Below, piece after piece: positions 1 to 10,268 of a stretch of DNA of 64,000 nucleotides. The stretch lies in assembly GCA_025769875.1 (NCBI GenBank), contig JAGFNK010000084.1, positions 83,459-147,458 of the forward strand, written 5' to 3'. Position numbers and translations under genes: made by a program. The first letter of the stretch is position 1, and every line of letters begins with the position of its first letter. The stretch comes from Russula earlei. Lineage: Eukaryota > Basidiomycota > Agaricomycetes > Russulales > Russulaceae. Under the pieces are notes generated by a model. It made no database searches, was not told the DNA's origin, and saw nothing but the letters and a program-made list of their open reading frames with translations.

Positions 1-819
1 TACCTCAGGATCTGCATTATGCATGATCATTCCACTAAATGCCAAGACATTGGTCAATCTAGGTACATCTTGGAGATTGTCAATCACTTTGGGATGATGG
101 ATTCTAATCTGGTCTGCACTCCACTACCCTCTGGCATGGAAGTTCACTTGATCAAGCACTCCAGAGAGGCAACACCTGATGAAATAAAGCAATATCAGCA
201 CATCATTGGAAGTCTTCTCTATGTGCAAATCAGTACACATCCAGACATTTCATTTGCAGTTTACCGACTTGCTCAGTTCACCTTCAATCCCTCATTGCAT
301 CATCTATGCCTCGCCAAATACATGTTATCTTATCTAAATTCTACTTCAGATCTAATGCTATACTATGATGGCACATGTGATGATGGTTTACATGGGTACT
401 CCGACTCTAGCCTTGGAGACAATGCAGATGATTGCAAGTCCACTTTGGGCTACATCTTCCTCCTAGCTGGTGCAGCTACTTCCTGGTAATCATGCAAGCA
501 GAAGACAGTCACCCAAAGTACCACACAAGCCAAGTACATGGCACTAGCTGATGCAGCTAATCAAGCCATGTGGTATCAGAGCTTCCTCTCCAAGATCGGC
601 TACCAGATCTCTGATCTGATTCCACTTCATGGTGATAACAAAGGTGCAGTTGATCTCGCACTCAATCCAGTCACCAGAAAACAATCAAAACATATCCCTA
701 TCAAGCATCATGCCATTCGCCAATATATTGAAGATGGACTGATCTCACTGATCCATACATCTACAGGAGAGATGCTTGCTGATGGTCTCACTAAGCCACT
801 TGCTCATGCATTGCTTTGA
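1..819 (+). pseudogene. COP1: Ty1/Copia reverse transcriptase-RNase H C-terminal fragment
   Basis: This is the C-terminal end of a Copia pol polyprotein, which would synthesise and process retrotransposon cDNA. Visible landmarks are the connection motif IIGSLLYVQISTHPDISFAV, the RNase H strand YSDSSLGDNADDCKSTLGY, a degenerate TTQAKYMALADAANQ in place of the usual STEAEYMA, and the typical pol end MLADGLTKPL. Two open stretches (19-489 and 538-819) share one frame and are separated by a TAA at 487-489. The element enters from outside the window, so its 5' half is not seen. A purine-rich tract near 874-882 and then a TG-starting LTR follow directly. Family identity is clear; the copy is inactive. 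Confidence 0.9.
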
Positions 820-882
820 ACCTTTGTTGATGGTTTAGGTCTCCTTTGATCTGATCTACTGACTGTCCTAATCATGGGGGAA

Positions 883-1305
883 TGTTGAGATCAGCACTGG
901 CCTGAGCCCCAGGTGCATTGTGATGCAATCACAACTCTGATGCATTGACACATTGGATCACCCAGACTGGGCATTACCAGCTTCACCTCATATGCTGCAG
1001 CACATGTTAGAAACACTGATAGGATGATTTAGAACAATCAGTAGCTAGTTACCACTGATCCTCAGACATACTTAGTGATCCATGATGGTAGTTAGCCGTA
1101 CTGCACTTAGTGGCAGTCTCAGGTACTTAAGAACACCACAAAGCACATAGATCACTTCAGTTTTGTATCAACCAAACTGAAGTGAGTACTTACTGTATGA
1201 TATCTTATCACTCTGTACTGATAACATGTTGTAGCTATTGTCTGATAGGTACATATTCAATATCAGTCTTGTATCAACCAAACTGAACTATTGTCTGATA
1301 GATCT
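883..1305 (+). repeat. COP1 3' LTR, truncated
   Basis: It begins TGTTGAGATCAG directly after the polypurine stretch that follows the COP1 pol end. A second copy lies at 28921-29394, which shows that the present copy stops about 90 bp short of the LTR end, near 1305, where it abuts the gag remnant on the other strand. It contains an 11-bp perfect inverted repeat, CACTTCAGTTT at 1153-1163 and AAACTGAAGTG at 1174-1184, about 30 bp downstream of a TATA-like CTTAAGAA. No TSD can be checked because the right end is lost. Confidence 0.8.
1153..1184 (+). promoter_or_regulatory. Stem-loop downstream of the COP1 LTR TATA-like box
   Basis: Arms of 11 bp (1153-1163 and 1174-1184) are perfectly complementary around a 10-nt loop. 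The second COP1 LTR, near 29188-29219, keeps both arms and changes only the loop by one base. It lies downstream of CTTAAGAA (about 1126), where the transcript would be expected to start. This is one of eight such hairpins, one per LTR family in this window. Confidence 0.5.
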
Positions 1306-2117
1306 TAAGGATCTAATTGCCTTACTGCACCACTTTACATCAAGGTGTCCTTGAAGGGAGCAGTGAAAACATCTCCATTCTTCATGGTGTTTCTGTTTTT
1401 TGGCTTCAGTGGTAGCCTTGTGTGTGACACTGGCACTAGTGTCCATCATGTTCAGATCACATGGTGGAAGGCAGGGGCATGCTGGTGCAGCATTGCTTTG
1501 ATTGTTCCCATGGTTGGCCCAGCTCAAGTTTGCAAGTTGATTCCAGGGTTGATTGTTCTGGAACTGATTTTGATTGTGTCCACATGTGCTTGAAGGATCG
1601 GAGAGGATCACACATTTGCACATCCAGACTTGATGATGTTTCTGTGCTGCAGCAATCCAGTCTTGGAATGAAGTTGGGTCTTTGAGGTTGAGACAGGACT
1701 TGACTAAGCTCCTGGGAAGGCCCCATATGAAGAGACACATCACTGTTGGTTTGTCAATGTTGAGTCTGGCACACCTCACCAATAGTTGGAATTCTTAGAT
1801 GTAATTGTCGAGGAGGCCATCTTTCACCTTCAGTTCCTTGAGTTGATCTTGGGCTTTCTCACATTCCATGTAGTCAGTAAATATGCAATGAAACTGTTGT
1901 TGCATAGCTTCCCATGTGGTGAGTCCAAGTGGAATGTTGGTCAGGTCATCTTGAACATCTTTGAGCCATTTGTCCATCAATCCGAGCCATCCTTCAACTT
2001 TTGTCCTTTCAAAAGTGAGAGGAAATAAGCACATTTCCTGATGGGATCTCTGGCAATCTTACTGTCATGATTCATGGACATAAACCTCTTGAACACAACT
2101 AGGAAAGCGTGGGTGCA
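1288..2117 (-). pseudogene. gypsy-5 gag, capsid and nucleocapsid part
   Basis: Minus-strand open stretches 2034-1795 and 1782-1288 share a frame and are divided by one TAA. The translation has the fungal gypsy capsid pattern also seen in gypsy-3: KVEGWLGLMDKWL, then QQQFHCIFTDY, then LKELKVKDGLLDNYI, then a basic tail with a zinc-knuckle-like CFHCSLQGH followed by a misplaced last Cys (five residues instead of four after the His). It is the 3' continuation of the gag part at 5428-6017; LTR-A and its passengers were inserted between them. No pol follows, because COP1 abuts at about 1300. It is a dead Ty3/gypsy gag. Confidence 0.75.
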
Positions 2118-2472
2118 TGTTACAACATTTTCCTTTTACATTTACTTCTTACCTTTGCCATGGACTGCTTCCTTCATACGTCCCTTTACATACTGGTCTC
2201 ATGATCTCCTACATCTTGTGATCCTTTCTGTATTATCATGTGATCCATACACGTCCAGGTAACACTGGATTGTTGTTACTTTCCCCTTGTTTGGTTCTCT
2301 TTCCTTTTATACTTACTTTACAGTTTTGACTGTGCAATGCTGCGCACTTACTGTGCAGCACAGTCACTTGGTTCCAACTTGTTTGTGGCCTCATTTCTAT
2401 GACTCCTACTTATTATGACTCCTACTATACTAGTAGCACAGTCAAAGCGCAGCTACTGCTGTGCTTCTCCTG

Positions 2473-2517
2473 TATATATAAGCTCAGTACTTTGTGACCA
2501 AAGCCCTAAGCTTGGTC
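2473..2517 (+). promoter_or_regulatory. LTR-A core promoter and start-site stem-loop
   Basis: TATATATAAG at 2473-2482 is followed about 20 bp later by a hairpin: GACCAAAG (2496-2503), loop CCCTAAG, and CTTGGTC (2511-2517), which pair with one bulged A. The minus copy (about 32286-32307) is identical. The nested plus copy (near 32779-32800) changes the loop to CCATACG but keeps the stem. The loop CCCTAAG is shared with LTR-B and LTR-D although their stems differ. Confidence 0.5.
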
Positions 2518-2702
2518 TCTTGTAGAATCCAACCTACTCTTGTCCAAACATATTCACCTGCAACCCACACAACTCCTAATCCTCAAACCACATCCACCTC
2601 TCCATTTCATCAACTCTTCACACACACACCATCTACCATCTACTCTTCACCTCTCCCTTCCTCCCCTAAGAGTCTCTCTTCACTCTACTGAGAAGAGCTC
2701 TC

Positions 2703-3664
2703 TGTCATGAACCATTCTCCGGAGAGGGCCCTTGAAGGACCCTTCCTTATAGGAGGAAACCCAGCCTCTATGGTGTCACCCTGTTCACATGAACGAAAGG
2801 GGTGAGTAGAGGTGTCCACAATATTGCGCGCGCATTGTTGTGCGAGCGATTCTCGGCACAATCGACATACAGCAAGCCCCACTTAAAAGCAACCCTTCTA
2901 GCAACAAAGGACAGTATTAGGACCTTCCTAAGGACCCTTTGGAACGACTCTAGGAACTCTACAATAGGCACTAACCTAGTATCAAAGGCCCTACAACGCG
3001 TTATTAGACCAACTCTAATAACTATAGAACGAACTATAAGGCAATACTAAGGACCTTAATAGAAGTATTAGGGTCGACTCTAAGGACCCTAATAGAACTA
3101 TATAAGGGCCTTATAAGATAACACTACTTCCTAACCAAATTACAAGTCCTCAAATGACCGGCCCTAAACTAACTAACAGAAAATGAATCAGGTGCTTGCA
3201 CGTGCACTAAAGCAGTGAACATGTGGATGATGAAAGCTCTTACTCATCAAGAGAAGCCTTCTTACTCAGCAGCTTACTGAGCATGACTGAGCATGCTCCG
3301 TAAGCGCACTTCGACTTCTTACTCATCACTCTATTGTGCTTGATAACAAGGTTATGACTTGTTCCCTATTTAGCAGTTCTCTTGTAGTATATAAGCGCTC
3401 AATAAAGTAGCGGACAGTCCTCAGACTGTCCATTTGTTTACGGCACTCTCTATCCCTGGGATACTCCTTTAAGGACCATCCCCTTGTGACTATCCTGGCC
3501 TCTTCCCTGCGTGACTGTTCTACTCTCACAGTAACAGTACCTCTCTGGTATCTGTTACTACTCTGGACTCTACTCTTTGCCCACGCGGTCTTGGACGTCT
3601 ATCGACTTGTCTTCAAGCTTATCCCTCGCTCTTGAACTGGATAGTTCAACAGTGAGTCTTGACA
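2703..3664 (+). repeat. LTR-C copy 1, solo LTR inside LTR-A
   Basis: A 962-bp solo LTR runs from TGTCATGAACC to GTCTTGACA, flanked by the exact 5-bp TSD CTCTC (2698-2702 and 3665-3669). It is near-identical to the copy at 3900-4861. LTR-C is the LTR of gypsy-2, shown by the polypurine tract and integrase next to the copy at 36450-37402. Confidence 0.95.
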
Positions 3665-3899
3665 CTCTCCTCCTTCCAGACATACCTTTCTCTCTCTGCA
3701 TGTTCAAGGTGTCACAAGTACCAGTACCTCGGACCGGACCGGCAACCGGACAAGCCTACCTGGACAAGCCTCGCATTTCCCATGACCTTTTCTGACTCAT
3801 CTGCCTCGCATGTACCACCACCTTCCGGCATGTTCCAGCTCAATCGTCTCGTTGTTACCACATGTTTACCATTTGATATCGAATAGTATCCGTCTATAT

Positions 3900-4861
3900 T
3901 GTCATGAACCATTCTCCGGAGAGGGCCCTTGAAGGACCCTTCCTTATAGGAGGAAACCCAGCCTCTATGGTGTCACCCTGTTCACACGAGCAAAAGGGGT
4001 GAGTAGAGGTGTCCACAATATCGCGCGCGCATTGTTGCGCGAGCGATTCTCGGCACAATTGACATACAGCAAGCCCCACTTAAAGGCAACCCTTCTAGTA
4101 ACAAAAGACAGCATTAGGGCCTTCCTAAAGACCCTTTGGAACGACCCTAGGAACTCTACAATAGGTACTAACCTGGTATCAAAGGCCCTACAACGCGTTA
4201 TTAGACCAACTCTAATAACTATAGAACGAACTATAAGGCAACACTAAGGACCTTAATAGAAGTATTAGGGTCGACTCTAAGGACCCTAATAGAACTATAT
4301 AAGGGCCTTATAAGATAACACTATTCCCTAAACCAAGCTACAAGTCCTCAAATGACCGGCCCTAAACTAACTAACAGGAAATGAATCAGGTGCTTACACG
4401 TGCACTAAAGCAGTGAACACGTGGACAATGGAAGTTCTTACTCATCAAGAGAAGCTTCTTACTCAGCAGCTTACTGAGCATGACTGAGCATGCTCAGTAA
4501 GCGTCCTCTGACTTCTTACTCATCACTCTATGGTGCTTGATAACAAGGTTATGACTTGTTCCCTATTTAGCAGTTCTCTTGTAGTATATAAGCGCTCAAT
4601 AAAGTAGCGGACAGTCCTCAGACTGTCCATTTGTTTACGGCACTCTCTATCCCTGGGATACTCCTTTAAGGACCATCCCCTTGTGACTATCCTGGCCTCT
4701 TCCCTGCGTGACTGCTCTACTCTCACAGTAACAATACCTCTCTGGTATTTGTTACTACTCTGGACTCTACTCCTTGCCCACGCGGTCTTGGACGTCTATC
4801 GACTTGTCTTCGAGCTTATCCCTCGCTCTTGAACTGGATAGTTCAACAGTGAGTCTTGACA
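3900..4861 (+). repeat. LTR-C copy 2, solo LTR inside LTR-D
   Basis: A 962-bp solo LTR with the exact 5-bp TSD TATAT (3895-3899 and 4862-4866). The target was the TATA box of LTR-D itself: removing the insertion restores CTATATAAACC immediately upstream of the LTR-D hairpin. Confidence 0.95.
4585..4628 (+). promoter_or_regulatory. LTR-C core promoter and start-site stem-loop
   Basis: TATATAAG starts at 4585. The hairpin GGACAGTC (4609-4616), loop CTCA, GACTGTCC (4621-4628) begins 24 bp downstream. The same element is present in the other LTR-C copies (for example near 3412-3431 and 34608-34627). The 3' arm and following bases are shared with LTR-F, so C and F are related through this region. 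Confidence 0.5.
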
Positions 4862-4883
4862 TATATAAACCTGTCAAGTAGAA

Positions 4884-4908
4884 GAGAACAAGCCCTAAGC
4901 TTGTTCTC
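4884..4908 (+). promoter_or_regulatory. LTR-D start-site stem-loop
   Basis: A perfect 9-bp stem, GAGAACAAG (4884-4892) with CTTGTTCTC (4900-4908), encloses the loop CCCTAAG. The minus-strand LTR-D copy at 9303-9327 carries a changed arm that still pairs through a U-G wobble. The TATA box upstream was split by LTR-C copy 2. Confidence 0.5.
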
Positions 4909-5427
4909 TTGTGAATATCACTGGATTCTAGCTTCTGACTGTAGGCTTGCAGGAAATCAAGCAATCATCCTAGAAACTCTTCCATCTCTCTGAGTCCTTG
5001 AACGCAAAGACTTATTCACTATAATTCCTCTCCGCGGTACACACTAGCCTTTGCTGTGTCATCACCGAGATCCCCGACTTCCGCGAGAACTTGTCGTCTC
5101 GCCCAACTCAGTGCACACGTCTCATGCATGAACTGATTTGTCAGCGACACCGCCCCCAGTCAGTGACACAAGGTCTATGACGGACTTGAATGCATATAGC
5201 TAGTGGAACCAGCCCTAGTCTATCCCATTATAAACTTACCCTAGCTTCTCAATGGACCGAGTCATACTAGGAAGGGTCTATTGGCCATAACCTGTTTAGC
5301 ATAAAACACTTTGACTGCTGCAGGGATCCTTATTCTTTACAATGGGAACCAGCCCATTCACCAGAACACACTTCTACTATCAACTCGATTTCAGGCTTGA
5401 GAACTGACATGGCTCGTTACCGTGACA

Positions 5428-6017
5428 GTGCGTGCACAATCACTGTTGAAAAAGTCTGGAGGGATTCCTTCAAGTTTCCCATTGTTGGAACCTCATGCAT
5501 TGCAATTGCAGTTGATGTGGGTGTCATAATTGTTGGGGTTGGGGTCTGGACTTGGGGGGCATCTTCCACATCCTCCAAATCCTTGAAAAAGGGAGGCACA
5601 TGGAGGCATCTGTGCTGTGCCAGACAATGTGGGTTGTGGTTGGTTTGGTTCTGGGTTGGTGGCAGTGATGAAAATATTTGTCATCATTGTTGGTTTGAGC
5701 TCCATTGGAGCATCAGTGTGTGGTGCAGGTCCAGGTATCACAGTGCGGCTCAGGGCTCTCAAGCTTGGGAGGGGTTCTCCTGAGTTAATCAGCTGTGTAA
5801 GATTGATTCCTCTAAGAGGACTTTGTGCAAGTCCAATAGCTGGGTGAGCGACATGCATCACTTCCCAGGTGTTTCCATGTCTGGCAATTTTGAACCATAG
5901 ACTGTAGATGTGGCTTAGGGCTAATTTAGTGTTCCTCCAGGTGGCATAGTACCCAGTCCAGGGTATGCCATCAGTGCCTACTGTGAAGAAATCAAGGCCA
6001 TCATTGTCAAGATTCAC
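5428..6017 (-). pseudogene. gypsy-5 gag, N-terminal part
   Basis: The minus-strand ORF 6017-5493 encodes an N-terminal region (DGLDFFTVGTDGIPWTGYY, ALSHIYSLWFKIARHGNTW) followed by a Pro-rich stretch ending near GGCGRCPPSPDPNPNN. A second frame (5599-5417, PTMGNLKESLQTFSTV) continues the likely reading after a frameshift. It lies directly inside an LTR-C-like LTR ending at 6005, the place expected for gag. The rest of gag is at 1288-2117 beyond the LTR-A insertion. I infer gag from position, Pro-rich layout and the downstream capsid motifs; the N-terminal domain itself is not recognised. Confidence 0.6.
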
Positions 6018-6480
6018 TGTTGAACAATCCAGTTCAAGAGCGAGGGGAAAGCTTGAAGATGAGTCAATAGATGTCTAGGATGGTGTGGGCAAGGAGGAGA
6101 GTCCAGAGCAGTACCAAGTACCAGAGGGGTACAGTTACTGGTAAGATAGAGAAGTTATGCAGAGAAGGAGCCAGTGTGACACAAGAGGATGGTCCTAAAT
6201 GAGTATCCCAGAGAAGAGAGTGCTGCAAAACAAATGGACAGTCTGGAGACTGTCCGGTACTTTATTGAGCACTTATATACTACAAGAGAGCTACCAAATA
6301 AGGAACAAGTTGTAACCTTGTTATCAAGCACAATAACCAGATGAATAAGACACCTGGGGGTGCTTGGTAAGCATGCTCAGTCATTCTTAGTCACCTGCTG
6401 AGTAAGGAGGCCTTCAGTGATGAGTAATGGTCCTTGGAGTCCATGTGATCATTGTGTAGAGCTCATGGGAACTACATGGT
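6005..6480 (-). repeat. Divergent LTR-C-like LTR, probable 5' LTR of gypsy-5
   Basis: Starting at TGTCAAGATTCACTG (6005), this follows the minus-strand LTR-C copies through the inverted GGACAGTCT...AGACTGTCC pair and the TATATA stretch, with many differences, then fades at about 6480. No TSD is found, as expected if it is a 5' LTR leading into gag at 6004 and below. A short TGG-beginning primer-site candidate lies just inside. Confidence 0.6.
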
Positions 6481-6637
6481 TTATTTGCTGTTCTCTATGC
6501 TTAATATAGTCAGTAAACCTTGTTGCTTCTTCTTTGGAGGCCAAGGCATGTGAATTTCTGTTTTGGGAGTCTCCAGGTCAAGTTTTCATTTTGTGTGTTG
6601 AGTGGTTATAAGTATTGAACCACTTTACTGTAGTAAA

Positions 6638-6711
6638 GACTGTGTAGCTCAGTGGCCATGAGCACTTGGTCCAGTTGGTTGGAGGTCCTGGGTTCAATCC
6701 TGGCAGTGGGC
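6638..6711 (+). repeat. tRNA-like sequence with Pol III A and B boxes
   Basis: TAGCTCAGTGG (6645-6655) matches a tRNA A box and GGTTCAATCC (6691-6700) a B box, 46 bp apart. A perfect D stem (GCTC/GAGC) is visible, but the acceptor, anticodon and T stems do not pair well, so this is unlikely to be a working tRNA. It is better read as a tRNA-derived SINE head or a decayed tRNA gene. The LTR-C pair at 6724-8652 was inserted just downstream. Confidence 0.45.
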
Positions 6712-6723
6712 TATCTTACAAGG

Positions 6724-8652
6724 TGTCAAGACTCACTGTGTCAAGACTCACTGTTGAACTATCCAGTTCAAGAGCAAGGGATAAGCTCGAAGATGAGTCG
6801 ATAGACATCCAAGACTGTGTGGGCAAGGAGTAGAGTCCAGAGTAGTAACAAATACCAGAGAGGTATTGTTACTGTGAGAGTAGAGCAGTCACGCAGGGAA
6901 GAGGCCAGGATAGTCACAAGGGGATGGTCCTTAAAGGAGTATCCCAGGGATGGAGAGTGCCGTAAACAAATGGACAGTCTGAGGACTGTCCGCTACTTTA
7001 TTGAGCGCTTATATACTACAAGAGAACTGCTAAATAGGGAACAAGTCATAACCTTGTTATCAAGCACAATAGAGTGATGAGTAAAAAGTTGGAGGACGCT
7101 TACTGAGCATGCTCAGTCATGCTCAGTAAGCTGCTGAGTAAGAAGCTTCTCTTGATGAGTAAGAGCTTCCATTGTCCACGTGTTCACTGCTTTAGTGCAC
7201 GTGCAAGCATCTGATTCATTTCCTGTTAGTTAGTTTAGGGCCGGTCATTTGAGGACTTGTAGTTTGGTTAGGGAATAGTGTTATCTTATAAGGCCCTTAT
7301 ATAGTTCTATTAGGGTCCTTAGAGTCGACCCTAATACTTCTATTAAGGTCCTTAGTGTTGCCTTATAGTTCGTTCTATAGTTATTAGAGTTGATCTAATA
7401 ACGCGTTGTAGGGCCTTTGATACTAGGTTAGTACCTATTGTAGAGTTCCTAGGGTCGTTCCAAAGGGTCTTTAGGAAGGCCCTAATACTGTCTTTTGTTG
7501 CTAGAAGGGTTGCCTTTAAGTGGGGCTTGCTTTATGTCAATTGTGCCGAGAATCACTCACGCAACAATGCGCGCGCGATATTGTGGACACCTCTACTCAC
7601 CCATTTTGCTCGTGTGAACAGGGTGACACCATAGAGGCTGGGTTTCCTCCTATAAGGAAGGGTCCTTCAAGGGCCCTCTCCGGGGAATGGTTCATGACAC
7701 ACTGTTGAACTATCCAGTTCAAGAGCGAGGGATAAGCTTGAAGACGAGTCGATAGACATCCAAGACCGTGTGGGCAAGGAGTAGAGTCCAGAGTAGTAAC
7801 AAATACCAGAGAGGTACTGTTACTGTGAGAGTAGAGCAATCACGCAGGGAAGAGGCCAGGATAGTCACAAGGGGACGGTCCTTAAAGGAGTATCCCAGGG
7901 ATGGAGAGTGCCGTAAACAAATGGACAGTCTGAGGACTGTCCGCTACTTTATTGAGCGCTTATATACTACAAGAGAACTGCTAAATAGGGAACAAGTCAT
8001 AACCTTGTTATCAAGCACAGTAGAGTGATGAGTAAGAAGTCGGAGGACACTTACTGAGCATGCTCAGTCATGCTCAGTAAGCTGCTGAGTAAGAAGGCTT
8101 CTCTTGATAAGTAAGAGCCTCCATTGTCCATGTGTTCACTGCTTTAGTGCACTGTGTGAGCACCTGATTCATTTCCTGTTAGTTAGTTTAGGGCCGGTCA
8201 TTTGAGGACTTGTAGTTTGGTTAGGGAATAGTGTTAACTTATAAGGCCCTTATATAGTTCTATTAGGGTCCCTAGAGTCGACCCTAATAGTTCTATTAAG
8301 GTCCTTAGTATTGCCTTATAGTTCGTTCTATAGTTATTAGAGTTGGTCTAATAACGCGTTGTAGGGCCTTTGATACTAGGTTAGTGCCTATTGTAGAACT
8401 CCTAGGGTCTTTCCAAAGGGTCCTTAGAAAGGCCCTAATACTGTCTTTTGTTGCTAGAAGGGTTGTCTTTAAGTGAGGCTTGCTGTATGTTGATTGTGCC
8501 GAGAATCGCTCGCGCAACAATGCGTGCGCGATATTGTGGACACCTCTACTCACCCCTTTTGCTCGTGTGAACAGGGTGACACCATAGAGGCTGGGTTTCC
8601 TCCTATAAGGAAGGGTCCTTCAAGGGCCCTCTCCGGAGAATGGTTCATGACA
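6724..8652 (-). repeat. LTR-C copy 3 (outer), interrupted by another LTR-C
   Basis: The exact TSD CAAGG occurs at 6719-6723 and 8653-8657. The first 15 bp (6724-6738) are separated from the rest (7705-8652) by a complete same-orientation LTR-C. Removing it and one copy of its TSD leaves 963 bp, the family length. What looks like a tandem LTR pair is therefore one solo LTR inserted into another. Confidence 0.93.
6739..7699 (-). repeat. LTR-C copy 4 (inner), solo LTR inside LTR-C copy 3
   Basis: A 961-bp LTR with terminal TGTCAAGACT and TTCATGACA, flanked by the exact TSD CACTG (6734-6738 and 7700-7704). The target lies 11-15 bp inside the outer LTR's terminus. Confidence 0.93.
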
Positions 8653-8784
8653 CAAGGTGACTTGGAGCTGAACTTGGCGCTGTTGTCTTGTAAGTGTATA
8701 ATGCTTGTTGTTTAGTCCCCTTTCAACAGAAGTCTGTAGCTGGCTTCTGTATCAAGGGTCTTGGGTTCAATCCTCTGTAATGGA

Positions 8785-8973
8785 CTATGAAGTCCCAATA
8801 ATAGAATGGACTCTTTGAGAGCATTTATGACAATTATTGAATGTGGTCATACTAGGAACATTTTTCTCTTGGTCTGGAAGCAGTTCAAAGGGGCATTTGA
8901 GGGCTGCCAAAGCTTCTACTGTTGGTTTGTTTAGTCCCTTGTACTTCCAGTCTTGAACTGTAGTCATGTTCAA
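8785..8973 (-). pseudogene. Start of a gag-like ORF next to LTR-D
   Basis: A 62-residue minus-strand ORF beginning MNMTTVQDWKYKGLNKPTVE lies about 70 bp inside the LTR-D at 9044-9545, where gag would begin. It ends after HKCSQRVHSIIGTS. A second GGGTTCAATCC (about 8763-8773) lies just beyond. There is too little sequence to assign a family; gag is inferred from position only. The stretch 8658-8784 holds nothing else I recognise. Confidence 0.4.
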
Positions 8974-9043
8974 GGGAAATTGATATATTTATGTGAGTGC
9001 ATGGTTTGGGGTCGAGGGTTCAGAAAGGGGAGGCTTGTTCTAA

Positions 9044-9545
9044 TGTCACCAACTGGGGGCGGTGTCACTGACAAATCTGTTCATGTGTGAGACAAGTGCA
9101 GTGAGCTGAGCAAGATGATAAGTCCTCACAAAGGTTGAGGATCTTGGAGACAACACAGTGAAGGCTAGTGTGTTCTGTGGAGAGGAAACTCAATAGGATT
9201 GTCTTCATGTCCAGAAGACAAGACTATTTGAGAGGTTTCAGATGAGGAGCTGGGGAGCTCAAAGACAGGTCATTCAAGAGGCATTATCCAGTATATTCAC
9301 TGGAGAACAAGCATAAGGCTAGTTCTCTTTGATGGGACAGTTTATATACATTGAGATACTATATCAAATAGTATCCTGCAGGTAACAATGAGTCAATCAT
9401 GAGGCAATTGGGGGTAGGACATGAGGGCAAGTCATTGTAAACATGAGTTGAGTCAAATGAGTCATAAAGCATGAGTCAATCATGAGGTATGTCTGGGTTG
9501 GCTATCCCAGTTGCCAGTCCAGTCTGAAGTACTGGTTCTGTGACA
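9044..9545 (-). repeat. LTR-D copy 2, probable 5' LTR
   Basis: 502 bp, TGTCACCAACTGGG to GGTTCTGTGACA, diverged from LTR-D copy 1. The flanking 5-mers (TCTAA and TAGGA) do not match, which fits a 5' LTR whose element is truncated: the gag-like ORF at 8785-8973 is oriented away from it. The hairpin at 9303-9327 keeps pairing despite substitutions. The 130 bp to the right (9546-9675) carry nothing recognised. Confidence 0.8.
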
Positions 9546-9675
9546 TAGGAATGACAGAGGGTACTGCCCCAAGATGGGGACTCAGAACACTTGGGTGGAA
9601 GGCAAAGGTGAGGATCTCTGTGAGTCAGGACCCGAAACCAATTAGTTTGGAGAACTAAGCATGAGGGGAGCATGA

Positions 9676-10268
9676 TGTGGTAATCTACCCTCCTTTGGTT
9701 CATCACTAAACCTTGTTCCTATTGTTAAACTCTACCCTCATCCCCTTGGTTACCATCTTTGTCCCTTGATTATGATTGTTTCTTGTTGTTATTTCACCTT
9801 TTGTGTTTCAGCTATTGTTCTGATCCCTTTTCGCTACTGGCTTAGCTCTATCTATTGTTCTGCATATGGTACTGTACAGCCTCACTAGATACAGTATTTG
9901 AGCACTTGTAGAAGCTGGGGAATACCCTAAGCTTAGCTTTGTCCCATTTCCTGTTGCATCCATTGCCCTGTATCCTCTCTCAATCACAACCTGTTGTGCT
10001 GGCCTACACTCTGCTTGATCTGAACTCTTCACAAGGAACCCTTGTGTTTCTCTTCCTCCTCTGCCTCTCTTTCATCATCCTCCTCTTCTGTGAAGTAACC
10101 AGAAGATCAACTCTGTCTGTGGATTAGGTCATCCTTGACTTAGTCTTAGGATGCTAAACCCTTGAACTGGCTTCTTTGAGCTGGCCCCCATTGAAACACT
10201 GAACCAAGTCACAGGGACTTGGCCCCACTGAGTTGAGCTAACACTCTAACAGCCATAACACTGTAACA
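9676..10268 (+). repeat. LTR-E copy 1
   Basis: 593 bp from TGTGGTAATCTACCC to CACTGTAACA, homologous along its length to the TSD-flanked LTR-E at 54529-55127. The flanks CATGA and CAAGC do not match, so this copy may be a recombinant or one end of a lost element. It has a TATA-like TATTTGAG and the AAGCTGGGG hairpin. It abuts the C-terminal end of the pogo-like transposase gene. Confidence 0.85.

Larger units (their letters stand above)
3710..5168 (+). repeat. LTR-D copy 1, solo LTR carrying LTR-C
   Basis: The ends are TGTCACAAGTACC and CCAGTCAGTGACA, with the exact TSD CAAGG (3705-3709 and 5169-5173). After removing LTR-C copy 2 and its TSD it is 492 bp, close to the 502 bp of the minus-strand copy at 9044-9545. 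It sits inside LTR-A, whose sequence resumes at 5174. LTR-A is therefore older than LTR-D, and LTR-D older than LTR-C copy 2. Confidence 0.93.
2118..5427 (+). repeat. LTR-A copy 1, solo LTR carrying nested LTR-C and LTR-D
   Basis: The ends are TGTTACAACA (2118) and CGTGACA (5427). Subtracting the LTR-C (2703-3664), the LTR-D (3710-5168) and their TSDs leaves about 879 bp, matching the intact 883-bp LTR-A at 32399-33281. The flanking 5-mers are GTGCA and GTGCG, a TSD with one mismatch. It has TATA at about 2473-2480 and a hairpin at 2496-2517. The target was the gypsy-5 gag on the opposite strand. Confidence 0.9.

Noticed and set aside
6739..8652. Full-length LTR element with very short interior
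   Set aside because: The two LTR-C copies are explained by self-insertion with two separate TSDs; there is no internal coding region.
8735..8790. Second tRNA gene at GGGTTCAATCC
   Set aside because: The A-box candidate is only about 28 bp upstream and no cloverleaf arms pair. Kept only as part of a possible SINE remnant.
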